From Anisakis pegreffii (taxonomy: Eukaryota; Nematoda; Chromadorea; Rhabditida; Anisakidae): a DNA stretch of 64,000 nt. Below the pieces are notes generated by a model. It made no database searches. It was not told the origin of the DNA and saw only the letters and a program-made list of their open reading frames with translations. The DNA is taken from positions 1 to 64,000 of the forward strand of contig JAPYMA010001215.1 of assembly GCA_035041965.1 (NCBI GenBank). Direction: 5' to 3'. How positions within the stretch are numbered: the stretch's first letter is position 1; each line of letters begins with the position of its first letter. The translations under genes were made by a program, and so were the position numbers. Positions 12,731 to 25,900 of the stretch are shown here, one piece after another.

Positions 12731-14754
12731 TAATCACTGCACATTTGTTTCCAAATTATCGCATCGAAGTACAGCATTTAAAGTTCAAATTGTAATCTGC
12801 TAATCGCTTTTGATGATGAAAACACTATGAACAAACAGTTATGTTCACATAAAGAAAGTGATTATTTTGTTTGCATCCAGTTCGATTAGTTTCGTGCTTA
12901 CAAATATAACCAACAAGCAGAGAGTCTATAGGATGGTTGCAATGCTTGATAACGGCAAAAGCTTGCGAGTTTTATGCGTAAATAAGATGCGACGCACCCA
13001 TATCAAACAAATAAAGAAGAAGAACGTGACGACTAGCAAATATTTATTTTGTTTCGCATACCTTTTGCACTCTTGTATGCATAATGATGAGCAGTTTTTT
13101 ATTGCTGACAATGACTAAGAATATTTTTCAATTTGTTAGAGATTATGAGTATTTATCAATGAAAGGTAGACGATTTTGAGTTGACGTTCATGATATTTTA
13201 TCAGTTAATGTGCTGTCGTTACTGCATCAACAAAAAAAAAACGTTTGACATCATGAGCAATGTCACGACCATAAATAGAAAAATGATTGTGATTAAGAAA
13301 CCACATCAAATGATCTCACCGAAATGAGAGAAAGAATATTGCCATTTCATGCAGTAATCATCAGCATTTGAACGTTGAAAATATGATCTAACCGGGACCC
13401 GTCATGATTTCTTACTGAATGTTTGTTCACTGATGGAAGTGTCCGGTTGTTGCATTTACGAGTTCAGAAAACGGAACAAATGCATCTATAAATATATCTT
13501 CGAATCCACTGAAAGTGCACCACGAATTGAGTCTTTCAGCTGCAGAACAGAACAAAGAAATAACCCCTCTGACAATAACAAATTATCTGTTCATAGTTCA
13601 CCGTGTTATTCGAAACTTCCATTCGAGATTCGAATAGCTCATGACATAAGTGATCATGAGCATGAAAGCGAATCGAAAAAGTAAGGAAACGATAAATCCT
13701 CATTTTCTTTTCATATCTGAAGCTAAAGTATCTGAATATGTTTTCCAAATTAACATAAACATTCAGTTCGCTTAATTTACTGATTTAAATTGAGTTTTGC
13801 GTTTTGAGTAGGAGGCATCCTGTCGTGCATCTTTCGTAGGTTATTTTTATATAAACAACGCTGCATAATAATGCAACGGATATTATCAACATGAACAGAG
13901 TGTGATATATCAATGTGTTATTTATATATCAACGTGTTTATTTATATCAACGTGATTTTAAAATAGGTAACTTAATATTGTGCTTGTATTGCATAATGCG
14001 ATTGTGTAATGTATCAACGAAGCGCTTGCTCTTGAGAAATCGCTCAACAATTCTTGTTATCTCCGATTTGCGTAACACCTGCTTGTTCATTCACAATTGC
14101 ATTTCACTGATTATCAACCGGGCGACAACTTCAGCATTTCATTCTCAATACCACCAATTCAGCTGCGATCTTCTTTAATACTTAATTGCTGGTGAAATGA
14201 ATGCAGTAGTCATTTTTGTGTGTTTTTCATTTCATTTCAACTAAACTCTTCTAGAGTTTCAAAAGGAATAACACTGATGGTGAGATTGAGCGATCAGTGA
14301 ATACAGTGCCATTCAATTTTCACTGAATTAAGCATCTGTGTGAGCATTGAACAGATTGAAAATTTAACATTGCTTCCCCAGCCTAATCGACTCCAGAAAT
14401 CGCATTTTTTTCCACAATTCTCGTTCTTAACAGATTCGTTTGACTGACTCGTAATTTTATCTGTCTTCAATAATGTTTACATGTGTTAATCTGTAAAAAT
14501 GAATTTTTGTTATTGTTCAATGAAAAATGATTGCTATTGAAATTGAAACGAGATGTTGATCAGTGAATGCAACTGATCAGTGAAAGTTGTTGCATTCGAA
14601 TGTAAAAACTTTTGACATAATCTGTCTCGCGTTGGTCGTTCATGAAATAAAACGCGAAATTATTCAATAGCCAGAAATGTGGCAAAACATTTTTTGAAGT
14701 CTAAGACAATATAGAGTGTGGTTAAAAGTGACGATATATAATTGATTGAAGCTG
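12731..14754. other. Divergent intergenic region between genes A and B
   Basis: About 2 kb between the divergent starts of A (minus) and B (plus), so the promoters of both should lie here. A TATA-like TATATAA sits near 14735, about 20 bases before the B acceptor; no matching box was found near A. Open frames of 60-87 codons at 12858-13118, 13433-13684 and 13915-14178 have no recognisable motif and I do not call them genes. Confidence 0.5.
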
Positions 14755-14760
14755 AAACAG
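14755..14760 (+). promoter_or_regulatory. Probable trans-splice acceptor of gene B
   Basis: AAACAG ends at 14760, 19 bases before the ATG of gene B. An in-frame TGA at 14753-14755 precedes it, so no coding sequence can be continued upstream without a splice. The position is analogous to the acceptors of A and C. Confidence 0.4.
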
Positions 14761-14779
14761 TTCTGAAAACGCTGATTCA

Positions 14780-17700
14780 ATGTGGAAAGGTTTCGGTAAC
14801 CAAGTTGGGCTCGAAATATTGCAAGTATCGGTGAGTTTAAACCTCTGTTTGCCTCTTATAAGATGTGAACGCTGAATAACTCAACGAATTGATGTATTCT
14901 TTTAGCAAACATTATTTAATCAATCTGCTAACGAATCAGTTTCTCTAAACCAGTGGTTCTCATAGGGAATGTAATTATTCAGTTTTTGTAATTTGGACAT
15001 GCCAAGGGGTAATGGATGGGGTCGGGAAGTTTGCATTTCGTGCAGTTGTTATGTTCTGATTGAACTCCATTGTGTTGGCGTTTTTTAACTTACAATTAGG
15101 TTAACTGTTTATTCTCCTATTTTCTGAGTATCATTAGCTCGTAGTATCATTACGCCTAACAGGGTTTTCATTCTTTTCCTCGCTGCTACAATCACTCTCA
15201 TAGCTTTTATCACCAAAAGTGTTCTCTTCTATTAATTTCTCATTCATTTCACTCAACAGTTAAAGTCAAATTCTCATTCTATTAAATACACTCTATAATT
15301 GATCAGTTGACTGTCGAACGTTGTTGAGCAATAATATTCGATTGCTGTATTGTTGACTTCGGCCGTCAACACTCGTCAACGTATCCAGTAAACAGTATAT
15401 GCTGCAGAATAAGAAATTGATTTGAACTGTGAAGTGAAATGAGACGAAATGAATGAGAAAAACTCATCAATAGAACGGTATTCGCATGTAATAGCTATGA
15501 GAGTGAATACAACACGTCTGAAAAGAATGAGAAACCATCTGAATCAGTTTGAAGCGAGCGTGTCATAGACAATAGCTTTTCATGCAAGCATAATCAATTG
15601 CAATAATGGGCAACACAACGGTCTAGGACAGTGGTTCTCACAGGAAGTGAAATTACCCGTTTTCGGTAATTTGAAGGTGTCGGAAGAGAGAGAGAGAGAG
15701 AGAGGGGGGGGTTAACGGCTGCTTGCCAGATCATCAAAAAGGGTAATGACAACCACTGCTCTAAACAATGACGCATAAACCAGGCTTCAAGCAATACAAA
15801 TTCATACGTTATACTTGATTTAGCATCTTTCTCACTGCAATACTGCTTCTCAACCAATCAGCTATAAGACGAATATGGACATGCTTTACTGTGAGGAATA
15901 CATGATCCCGATTTCAGGATGAAGGATTTGAGAAACTACCAAAAGAGCAGTATGGACATTTCTTTAGTGGTAATTGCTATGTGATTTTATATGTGAGTTG
16001 TAAAATTATGTTTCTTTCTTTGAGTCGAAGAGATAGGACACATTCATATTTAGCGTTTGTTGTTTTATGAGGGTAAAAATCATTTTGAACAGCATTTATC
16101 AGACAAAATTAAAACGCTTATAAAATCTGCTCATAACGGAAACACGATACCAAAACGTCGAACTTAAATGCTAATAATAATGTCAACATCGGATAAATTA
16201 GAAAATTTTTTGATGGCTCCTTAGTATTGTGAAGTATTATTATCGATATTTGTTCACAGTTCAATGTTCCGGATTCTTACTTGTCAGCACATCGAACATT
16301 TTTTGGAGTAGGCGAAAAAGGAGAAAAGATTTTATGAATTAAATGCTCATTCTATCAATAAAGCCGTTCACGATTTCAGACGATTGAACCGGGCAAATGG
16401 AATATCCACTTTTGGCTTGGAAAAGAAACCGCAGTTGTAGGCTTTCTTTTTCTGTTATTGTATTGTGTCAACATGACTGATGATATGAACAACTACTGAT
16501 TTATGACCATTTTAACGGAATCTCTGTGTTAACTGATTAATGAAGTGCTAGCTGAGAACATAAATCCACTGAAAAAACTCATCACACACAGTGTGGTGCA
16601 ATCTAAGAAAACTTATAAGCAATAATTCATTTAGACATAGTGCGAGTGTTCGATATAACTAGGAAAAAATACTGCAAATGATGCATTAAACAGTTGTTGT
16701 CGCGAAACAATGAAAGAAGTTTGTGAGTAATTTTGACTTGAGAAATGGAATGAAATCAATCCAAAAGTTGGAGATGAATGAGGCTTTGTGTTTGCAATCG
16801 CAGAGTAATTAAAAGTGAAATTTAAAAAAAAGCGTTTCATCAAATCAATTCAATGTTACCATTACAGGATGAGAAAAAAGCTGCTGCTACGAAGGCGAGC
16901 GAATTGGGCGAAGCATTAGACGGTTCTTCAGTGCAATATCAAGAGGTCATAAGATCATTTAATTTGTCCAACAATTCAGCACCATACTCTATGAAGGCTC
17001 TGAAGTGACGAAATGGACTCATGTACTTTTGAGCGTTCGTCAAAACGAAAATTGTCTAAAACAAAAAAATAAAATCGTCAAAAATCTTCTATCTCTGAAG
17101 CTTTAAATTCATTCAATTGATGGTGTTATCACGAAATGAGACAAAATTACTTGAAGCAACATTTTTTCAGCACCAAGATCACGAAACGTCAATCTTTGTA
17201 TCGTATTTTAAATTTGGTATCAGGTAAACCTTCACTTGATCGATGCCATTGAATATTTCTATTTTCTCAGTTGCATTCTTGTCTGTTATTGACACTAATG
17301 TAACGGCTCTGCACTCTAATCAATTTATTTCTGATCAGTGATCAATTAGACTGACATCTTGGTTGAAATTCAAAACGAACAGCGCTACAAGAATTTCAGC
17401 TAGCTGCTGAGAAATACACTATTAATATGACGGTTCGTGATCCGTTGTTTGTTCAGATACATGCAAGGATTTTCTGGCGGCGACAAATTGGACAGCTCGA
17501 AACCGCGACTGTACCAATGCAAGGGGAAACGAAACGTGCGATGCTCACAGGTACTGACCATCGAAGGAGAATACTTCGTTCCTTGGATCCTCCTTATTCA
17601 TAACATCGATGCAATTGAATGATTATCGCGAAATTGCATGCTCTTTTATGATGTGGTTAGCATAAACGATTGCACGAATAAAATGTAATTAACGCTGGAA

Positions 17701-20700
17701 AAAAGTATGAAAGGAATGCTTTTCATAGTTATGAAAGAGCTCGATTAATCTGTGACCCATGAAGAGCTGTAAAAGATCTTCCTTTAGTTTCAAGCACTTG
17801 ATCAAATGATTAGAGCAAATTAATTTCTGACTTGTTCCCGTAGAGCATCTTACGCTGGAGTTCTCGAACCTCAGCTATATCGACCCGATGAATGATTCGA
17901 ATGCAAAATTTATTCCGGAATGTTAAGGTGGCTTGTGAGCATGATTCGCTTAATCTTGGTGATGTGTTCATTTTGGACTGTGAACTCGACCTTTATGTGT
18001 GGATGCCACCGGAGAGTGGCCGACTTGAACGCATTAAGGTGACATTGAATTCACTTGAAATGATCCAATTGAACTGAAAAGAAATGTGCCTCAAAATTCT
18101 GTTCACAACTACAGCATAAGTTTTGATGAAATGCTGTTGAAAGCACCATAATTCCTCCCATACCACAACTCTTATCCGTTTCGAAAGCTTAACGCAACCG
18201 ATGCCCATTGCACGACATCACCAGTATTCAACCAGCCAGAAAACAATAACAAGTTATCAAATATTGCATCCTTTCAACAGTACAATCGGTATTTCAGGGA
18301 ATGTCACAAGCAAAAAGTATTCGTGATGAAGAACGCAACGGTAAACCAAAAGTGCATGTGCTCGGTAGGTTTGCTTAATCATTCCCCACATTAGCTGTTT
18401 AAGTCATTTCTCAAAATTTCGCGCAGTTTCTTTTTCTAATATTAGCATTTGATGTGCATCACATTCGATTCCAAAACTGATCATTCACTTCATAGCAGTT
18501 GTTGATGATTGCGAAGTAGATAATGACTATAAGGGTAAAACAACTGTTATACTGAATTCGCAGATCTTGACTGGAATAAGAACGATGCATTCTGGAAGAT
18601 AATGGGCGGCAAGCAGAATGTTAGCAAGCTGAAGTCAGCGGAGGCTGGAGGAGCAGATGAGAATTTCTGGAGAACGAATAAACAGCAGATCACGTTGTGG
18701 AGGTGTTGGGCAGTTTTATTTATTGGTTTGAATGGGCCTTCAGAAAAAGAAACGTATAACGGAGTGCTTTCAGTTGAACACATTAGATGCATTTGTAAAA
18801 TGTAATGTGCTCAATCAACACGATTAATCGAGCCTATTTTTGTCACTAAAAACGAACTCTTCGTTCTGAGATGATAAAAAGCTCACAATTTGTGACATGT
18901 TTTACTTTTTTGAATGCGAGATGAAGATGATAGAAGACTGGATGAAATCACAGAGAAAAATAAGCTTGCTTACACAAACTGATGTTCTAGGGTTTGTGAT
19001 GAAAGTGGAAAAATTGAGGTGACGAAGATTTCTGAAGGCGATTTCAAATATGATCAGCTGGAGTCCAAGGTAGGTGTGGATTAAGCAGAAAACAAGAACA
19101 ATATGTTCCCTGAAAATTCGCTCATTTGGTAATGTAACGATTGCGCGATTGCAAATAATTATAAGAATAAGGTTGAAAGGCTTTACCAAAAATTGTATTC
19201 GAAAATAATTGTTGATTTTGAGAAGAGATTAAACTTTTTTAAACTAATTAAAGAGATTCTTTGAGAAGACCAAAATAGACATCATGAGTTCAGCTGAAAC
19301 ATTCTCTTGCATTATTCTGATGTTAACGATAGAGTGGAAAACTAATTGTAAGGATCTCGAGATAAATCCATAACGAATTCTGATACACCGAAAAGAAAAC
19401 AGTTGCGTGTGCACCAGTTGCATACGGCTCTCATTAGAAACAAATAATGAATGGTGACAAGCAATGCTGATGTTTTAATAAGTTCCATCAAAGGATGCAT
19501 TCATTTTGGATGCTTCGAATGGAGGTGTTTATGTGTGGATTGGGAAAGGTTGTACGAAAGAGGAACGCGCCAAAGCGGTGAATTGGGCCAATGATTACAT
19601 CGACATTCAGGTTCATAGACTGTTTCGTTGAGAGATTCAATTTGACCTGTCAAATATACATTTCGGCTTTCACTGATATTTTCGATATTCATCGCAATTC
19701 GCCCAAAAAAATGAGTTAAGGGTAAACCTGAATGGACACAAGTGATTCGCGTAATGGAGGGCGCTGAGCCAGCCAGTTTCACACAGTGGTCAACCAGTTG
19801 GCAGGACGGCAATGCTGCTTACGGATTCCAACCGAAATTATTCCAGTGTAGTGATGAAAGCGGTAAACTGTCGATCGAAGAAATTGCTAATTTCACACAA
19901 GAGGTTAGATGTTGGTGCAATTGTAGAAATGTTGTGATGCAAAAGAAACGCGTTCTCCATGGGGTTATCCATTGGAATTTTTCCTGATGATGGATGATTC
20001 GTCCTGTGAAGATGTTTCTGTGGGTCTGTGGATAAGATGTTTCCAATGGAAAAGTCACATTCTTGATCGCACGTTAAACGAACTTCTGTGAACTTATGAG
20101 ATGCCACTTTCAATGGTACCTCAGCGTGGCTTTTCGTGAGATCAAGCAGATGAATTCTGTCAGAGTTTGGTGCTACGAGCAGACGTCCAATGTCCAATAA
20201 TTTGTGTTTGTTGTTTTAAAGAATCAGTAAGCTTAAGGATTTGGATGGTGACGATGTTATGATACTGGATGGTCTCAATGTCATATACGTTTGGGTCGGT
20301 TCGGGCGCAAATGTTTCCGAGAAAAAGCACGCTACTGCAACTGCCCAGGTACGTAGTTCTGTAACGATTCTCAGCACAACAAGCGCACCACTCAAGTCAA
20401 ATAATTCTCGTCTCAAGTTTCCGTTCATTCAGCAAGAGATAAAACTACTTTTGACTAATTATTCACAGGAATTCGATTGAATTAATGTTTAGTGCGATGA
20501 TCGTTTCAATTCTCCAAGATTATGGTTGAAAGATTGCGAAATTGGCTTTGCTTTAAATTCTGAAAGCATTCAACGATTATGTTTGCTGATCGGTGATTGA
20601 TCAAAAAGTGATAGAAACACAATGCAAAAGCAATATTATCCATAAATGTCCTTCATTGCAGAAATATTTGGATACGGATTCAATTCCTCGCAAGGAAACC

Positions 20701-21143
20701 GCCACAATTGAGACAATATTTCAGAGTTCTGAACCAGTTATTTTCAAGAAGTACTTCCCAGCCTGGAATGATAAGCTTTTCAAGCAGGTATTGTTTTTAG
20801 CTGTGATCCGTGAAGATTTGCGCTTCGAATATAAAGTATGCAAACAGAAAACAGATAGGATATCTCCTACATGAGATGCTCGAAAAATTCATCAACTGGT
20901 TGCAATCTGTTTGTTTTGATTTGTGTAAAGAAAAATGCGCTAAAAAAAGCATTTTTTCAACACTGAGAAAGAGTTGGAAAAGAAAGCTTCGCCTACTTGC
21001 TATGAGTCGTTGAAAAAAGCCGTTCGAAATCCTTAAATTCTGCATGTCGATGAATTGATTTTCTCAATAACAAACGAAGTGGTGTGTGTTCCTTTCAGGA
21101 TGAACGATCAGTTGAAAATATGCGAAAATTGATGTTTACGTGA
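14780..21143 (+). CDS. gsnl-1-like: Gelsolin-like protein, paralogue B (four repeats, diverged actin/calcium features)
   Basis: Fifteen exons: 14780-14830, 15918-15992, 16380-16436, 16868-16945, 17171-17223, 17457-17550, 17928-18038, 18298-18364, 18564-18702, 18991-19069, 19494-19610, 19721-19903, 20238-20348, 20662-20787, 21099-21143. They give 461 residues with no frameshift or internal stop, and all junction phases match paralogue C. Repeats 2-4 are typical: [56 protein letters not shown], ending MRKLMFT. Repeat 1 is odd. The family Trp of GLEIW is Leu (14), the acidic Asp of SGD is Asn (36, in SGNCY), and the linker that reads GGAESGF in C is shortened by six residues to [10 protein letters not shown]. 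These are positions that gelsolins use for calcium and filament side binding, so B probably severs differently or has another role. Four acceptors end AAG, not CAG. Intron 1 hosts a hAT-like element. The start could lie elsewhere, since residues 1-17 are short for the family. Confidence 0.88.
14951..15758 (-). mobile_element. Non-autonomous hAT-like element, copy 1 (intron 1 of gene B)
   Basis: Starts CAGTGGTTCTCA and ends with the inverted CAACCACTG, flanked on both sides by the perfect 8-bp duplication CTCTAAAC (14943-14950 and 15759-15766). Terminal CAGTGGTTCTCA and 8-bp target duplications are hallmarks of the hAT superfamily. The body matches copies at 31917-32750 and 46130-46974 in inverted orientation, for example the shared block with CAACACGTCTGAAAAG at 15511-15526. 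No transposase frame is present, so it would need one in trans. It fills most of intron 1 of B (14831-15917). Confidence 0.88.
15629..15711. repeat. Second hAT-like terminus nested in copy 1, with (GA)n and G8 run
   Basis: Another CAGTGGTTCTCA begins at 15629 inside copy 1 and runs into the same AATTACCC...GGTAATTTG block seen at an element end at 25651. It is followed by about ten GA units (15684-15703) and eight G (15704-15711). Copies 2 and 3 lack this block at the equivalent place, so it is a nested insertion remnant or gene-conversion product. Confidence 0.65.
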
Positions 21144-22902
21144 GCGTTTCGAAACAAATCGCGATGCGCTCATTATTGCCGCTGCTAATTGGAATACTTT
21201 GCTGTGAATGCTTTGAAACCAAAAAAATTTCTTCTTCATTGCAATATTCCTCGACGGTGATCAACTGCGATGAATTGATTTGTTCTCATATCCTCATTTC
21301 TATTTCATTCTACCTCGCAATCAGTCGTTTGCATTTTATTGAATACATCCAGCGTAATAACGTGAAACTATTGAATATGCTTTTCAAATCGAATGCTGAC
21401 TGTCCATCTTCTATTGCACAACAACAATGACTGCCTCCATTAGACGTTCCCTAATTTGTATCTGATTTTCTTTAGTCTAGCAAATTTTCTCCATTCTTGC
21501 ACGATATTCTATCATTACCACTTCGTTATCAGTCATCAAAAATTTTTTGTTGAACTCTTTTATTCATCAGCTTGTTAATATGACATATTGATCAAGTTCG
21601 AATTAAATGAATGTGCCATTACGCAATGAACTTTGCATGATGTCGAAATATCAATCAGCATCAAACTCGTGAAGTGAGCAGGATAAAAATTGATGGCTTG
21701 CTTCTTCACTGCACTCTGCAGATTTGTGGTGTTGATGGATATTTTATAAATAGTATTGTAGGATCATTAATCTGACTGTAAAAGTGAATCATCCTACGGA
21801 AAATGGCATCGACAGCCATAAACAATGTTATACAACAAAAAATTCCACATCTACATCATAAACATTATACAGCCTTGAATCTTGCACATAGTACAGCATT
21901 TTTTTCAGTATTGTGTGAACAAGCTGACCGTGACAACAGATTTCATTTCTTATGCGTTTATTTTGAAGTCACATTGTAATGTTAGCTTGCAATGAATATC
22001 CCATTTATCACCAGGATAAACTGATTCCGTATGTTGAATGTTTCACGATGATTGAAGCTCATTAATCTGATTGACTCATCGCATTTCACAACTTCGTTTA
22101 TCACAACAAACATCTGATTGAACGGCTGTCAGCAAAACTTATTCACCAAAATAGTTGTGAGAATTTTGTTTTGCAATTAATCGATGCAGATTTGCGCTCG
22201 TGTTGATGAAGATCTATTATTTCAAGTAGTGTCATTCGTGGTATGAACATATGGTGTGATGAAAAAGATTCTTTTAAATAGCGCTGTAATTCGTTCTAAA
22301 CGATTACACCGCCTATCCAATTCCCAATGCTCTAACTAGCCACAGGGCAGCCTTCATTTTTAACCAGCATTTGCATCGTTCTGGAGATGTGTTTTAGTTT
22401 TGTGCAACACAATACTCATCAAATAATAACGGTTCGCCGACCTTGGAAGAATATCAGCTAAAATATTTGTGGTGACTCGAGTTTTTGATTCGAATGTCGC
22501 GTAAATTTGCCGATTTGAGTATTTTTATCTTGAAAGAATTTGCGAAAATGAATTAACGATAAGTAATTCATCGTGGCCACATCGATTTTTTGAATGTGCT
22601 TGCACGATGCCTTAAGAGAAGCATGAGTTTATTGACAATGAGTACGACGAAACGCCATTTGTGTGCGCTGACGAGAAAGAAATATGCAAAAAAAACAGAT
22701 GGCATGCGATATGATGAAAGCGCTAATGAGATTCGTTTTCTGAATACATTCGAATTGCACAGTTTCTCTTTATACGTTAATTGCATAGTTTCTCTTTTCA
22801 CGAACGTTGTGTTGAATTCATCGTTCTTAAATGAATTTTTCACAATCAGCCTATGAAACGTAATCGATCATGCAACTGGATCGAGCATCTTAAGTGATTC
22901 TT
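21144..22902. other. Intergenic region between gelsolin-like genes B and C
   Basis: About 1.8 kb after the stop of B, too long for the usual spacing of genes inside a nematode operon, so C probably has its own promoter here. Frames at 21140-21430 (hydrophobic N-terminus) and 22568-22856 lack recognisable motifs and splice context. Nothing else is supported. Confidence 0.5.
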
Positions 22903-22908
22903 ATTCAG
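22903..22908 (+). promoter_or_regulatory. Probable trans-splice acceptor of gene C
   Basis: ATTCAG ends at 22908, 16 bases before the ATG of gene C. It is the clearest of the three start-proximal acceptors and supports the chosen start. Confidence 0.55.
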
Positions 22909-22924
22909 AAACACCCAACAAACA

Positions 22925-25900
22925 ATGCCAGTCGGTGTGCAAGATCCAAAACTGAAGAATGCCGGTCGAAAAGCAGGACTGGAAATATGGAGAGTAGTGG
23001 TACGTTCCTTATTTCAGTTTACAATCCGCTAGATGTTCGCAGTCGATCGCTAGGTTTACACTACACATAGAAACAACGTGTTTGGAGTGAGACAATTGCC
23101 AAAAAAAAAAAATCGCGAAATCAGTGAAGATTTCTCGTGTAAATTTTGCTTTGTTGGATTCGAATGTGTTTTTCGTAGCACATGATTCTGGTTGAATAAG
23201 TGACTCGGCGCATATTAAGAACATTGAAAAGGAGACTGATTGCTTCGAATAATGTGTCACGATCTCTTCTGTACCAAAGTGTTCAGTTCGATAATGTCAC
23301 ACACCCATTCTTTCTGATTAATTTTGATCTTTTATCGAATAAAAGTTCAACCAAGTAACGATGCAATCGGTAATGACGCAAAGCCATGAGCAGATATCGG
23401 GATGAATTTTTGCTTATTTGTCGTTTACGGGCACAACTTATAAGCCTCGTCCGAGTGCACAAGCACACGCAGCTACATTATACTGGTCTTATGAACCTCA
23501 AACTTCTGGTTAGTCGTGAGCTCACAATCAAGATTGTGCTTTGTCTTAGACCTAGAAAGGACTAAAAAACATCCGTATTTACTTGCGTGATTCGTATCGT
23601 ATTAGTTTTACAGATTGTCTTTCATAAAAAAGTAGAATGCACTTTTACAATGGGTGTAGTGATGAACTGTGATAAAATAACAGATGCCTGTTGTCTACAA
23701 AATGAAAAATTATACGAAACAAGTGATGAACAGATGGATGAAGTGTTCTGTCAAGACACACGTCAGGCTGAAAGAAAAGCAGAAATGTCAGATCGAAAGT
23801 ACTGATATCTCAGAAAAACTGACAAAAAAAGTCATCGCACCGTCGAGTCGTCCTTGTTTAAATGTCTTCAGTCAGATAGATACCCTTGCAGCATCTTTTT
23901 TGTTCGAACGAATAAATTTTAATTGAACAAATAAATTACTCTCATAAAATCGCCAGCTAATTTTGTGTAGATCAAATAATCGCATCGCTTGCGGTCATAT
24001 GACTCATAAATAGAAGTTGCAGTAGCGTTTTGCAAAGTACTCTTCGCACTACATCTTAGCAGATATTTATGATCGAATTCTGTGTAAATCATTCATAATC
24101 CATCGCAATTCCATCAAAAAATTATTCAGATACCAATGATCGTAACTTAAACGTATTTATTGGGAAATCTCTTTCACATGTGACGAATCACTGATGAAGC
24201 TCAAATCAAAGTCATTTGATATGACATTCAAACAGATCGTTTCTTCTGCCTGCGTAGTTTTAGAATACTTTAAAATCGAGGGGATTCATTCGATGGATAT
24301 CTCTCAGAGACTTGAACGTTGTGAAACAGTTAAAACATAATCATCCGGCGAAATTCTTTCAGAAATTCGAACTCGAAGAAATCCCAGTGGAACAACATGG
24401 AAACTTTTACGAGGGTGACTCCTACATCGTTCTCTATGTTCGTTTCTTTTACGAATTTTAATTGATGAGAATCAGTTGGATTCGTAATCTTTCGAAACAT
24501 TTGCCATATAACATTCACTCATTCTTGATCGATATATTGTCTACAACAAAGAACAATTTTTATCCATACTCTTACATACTTGTCGACGCTTGTACTTGTA
24601 TTGCTTTACTCTGTCCTACCAACAATTAATTTGTTGAGCAATAAGCCGTTAAGATATGACAGGATATTGTGGGATTCAAAACTTTTATCCACCTGCTTAT
24701 CTCAGATCAACCGGAACTGTTAGAAAATAGAGAACGTATCGTGCAATTTCTTTAGTTTTATTGATAGCATTTCTTCTGTTTGATGGTAGCTGACAGTTTT
24801 TATGTGAGGCTTTGTAAATCACTATTAGGTGACTAGAATGAAAGGAAACGCAGAAATTACTCACCAGAAATTAATGCACCTATTCAGCATTTTTTGGATT
24901 CGTAATAAACTATCAGCTGTCGAAATGTGAAAACGAATTAAATTTTATTTGTTGCAGACGAAAGATCGTGGTGTATGGAACGTTCATTTCTGGCTGGGAA
25001 AGAAGACATCTATTGTGAGTGAACTTCGAAATGACTTTACATCAACATATGTTTCAGTTTTTTTTACAGCGAATCACATCTCTAAAATTCGAAAATAACA
25101 AGAAATATTTTGACATTTTGCAAACATATGCGGCTTGTGCACTTTTCGTTCAGATGATGGAAGTTTAAATATCCTCTTCTGAAAAGGGTTTTTTCTCCTA
25201 AAGATGTAACAAGCAGGGAAGACGGTTAAGAGATTCATGAAGCACATCTGACAGTATTCCGCAGCTGTTCATCACTGAAAAATTCTTTAGATGACTCGAT
25301 AGCGAGATTATAATACACAGAAAATATGGTGAAATTTCCACTAATCTTTCACTTCTGCAGGATGAACGAGGAACGGCCGCCATCAAAACCGTAGAAATTG
25401 ATGACAGTTTTGGAGGCGTTCCGGTGCAATATCGTGAGGTATTGAGTTCCACCAGAATATTCTCAGCGGGGAAAGGAAATGTTATTCCAAGGGGTGTAAG
25501 ACAAGATTTGTTTTTTTGTGCATTAAAGTAGATGCGGACGGAGTTCAACGCATATGTGTGTGTAAAGTAGGTGAGGTGAACGTTAACGTGTAGTATTTTT
25601 GAAAAAACTTGAACACCCTCTGATGGTATGCACTTACCTACACTATAGACCAGTGGTTCTCATATGGTGTGAAATTACCCATTTTGGGTAATTTGGAGGT
25701 CGAGAAAGTAATCTTTCGTGCAGCTGTTATGTTAAGTTGGAACGTCGTTGTGATGGTGTTTTTTTAATTCGGATATGTAAATGTGGTTAGTTGATCCCCT
25801 TCCCGAAATGAAGTCGTCCTTTGTCGTTCAAACCAACTGTGCTCATAAATGATAGCAATTCCTTAGATGTAATCAGGTACAGAATCGCGATGGATGAAGT

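Noticed and set aside
16984..17025. [13 protein letters not shown] in intron 4 of gene B, resembling [14 protein letters not shown] of exon 12
   Set aside because: About six matching residues without neighbouring homology or splice sites; the real exon 12 of B is at 19721-19903.
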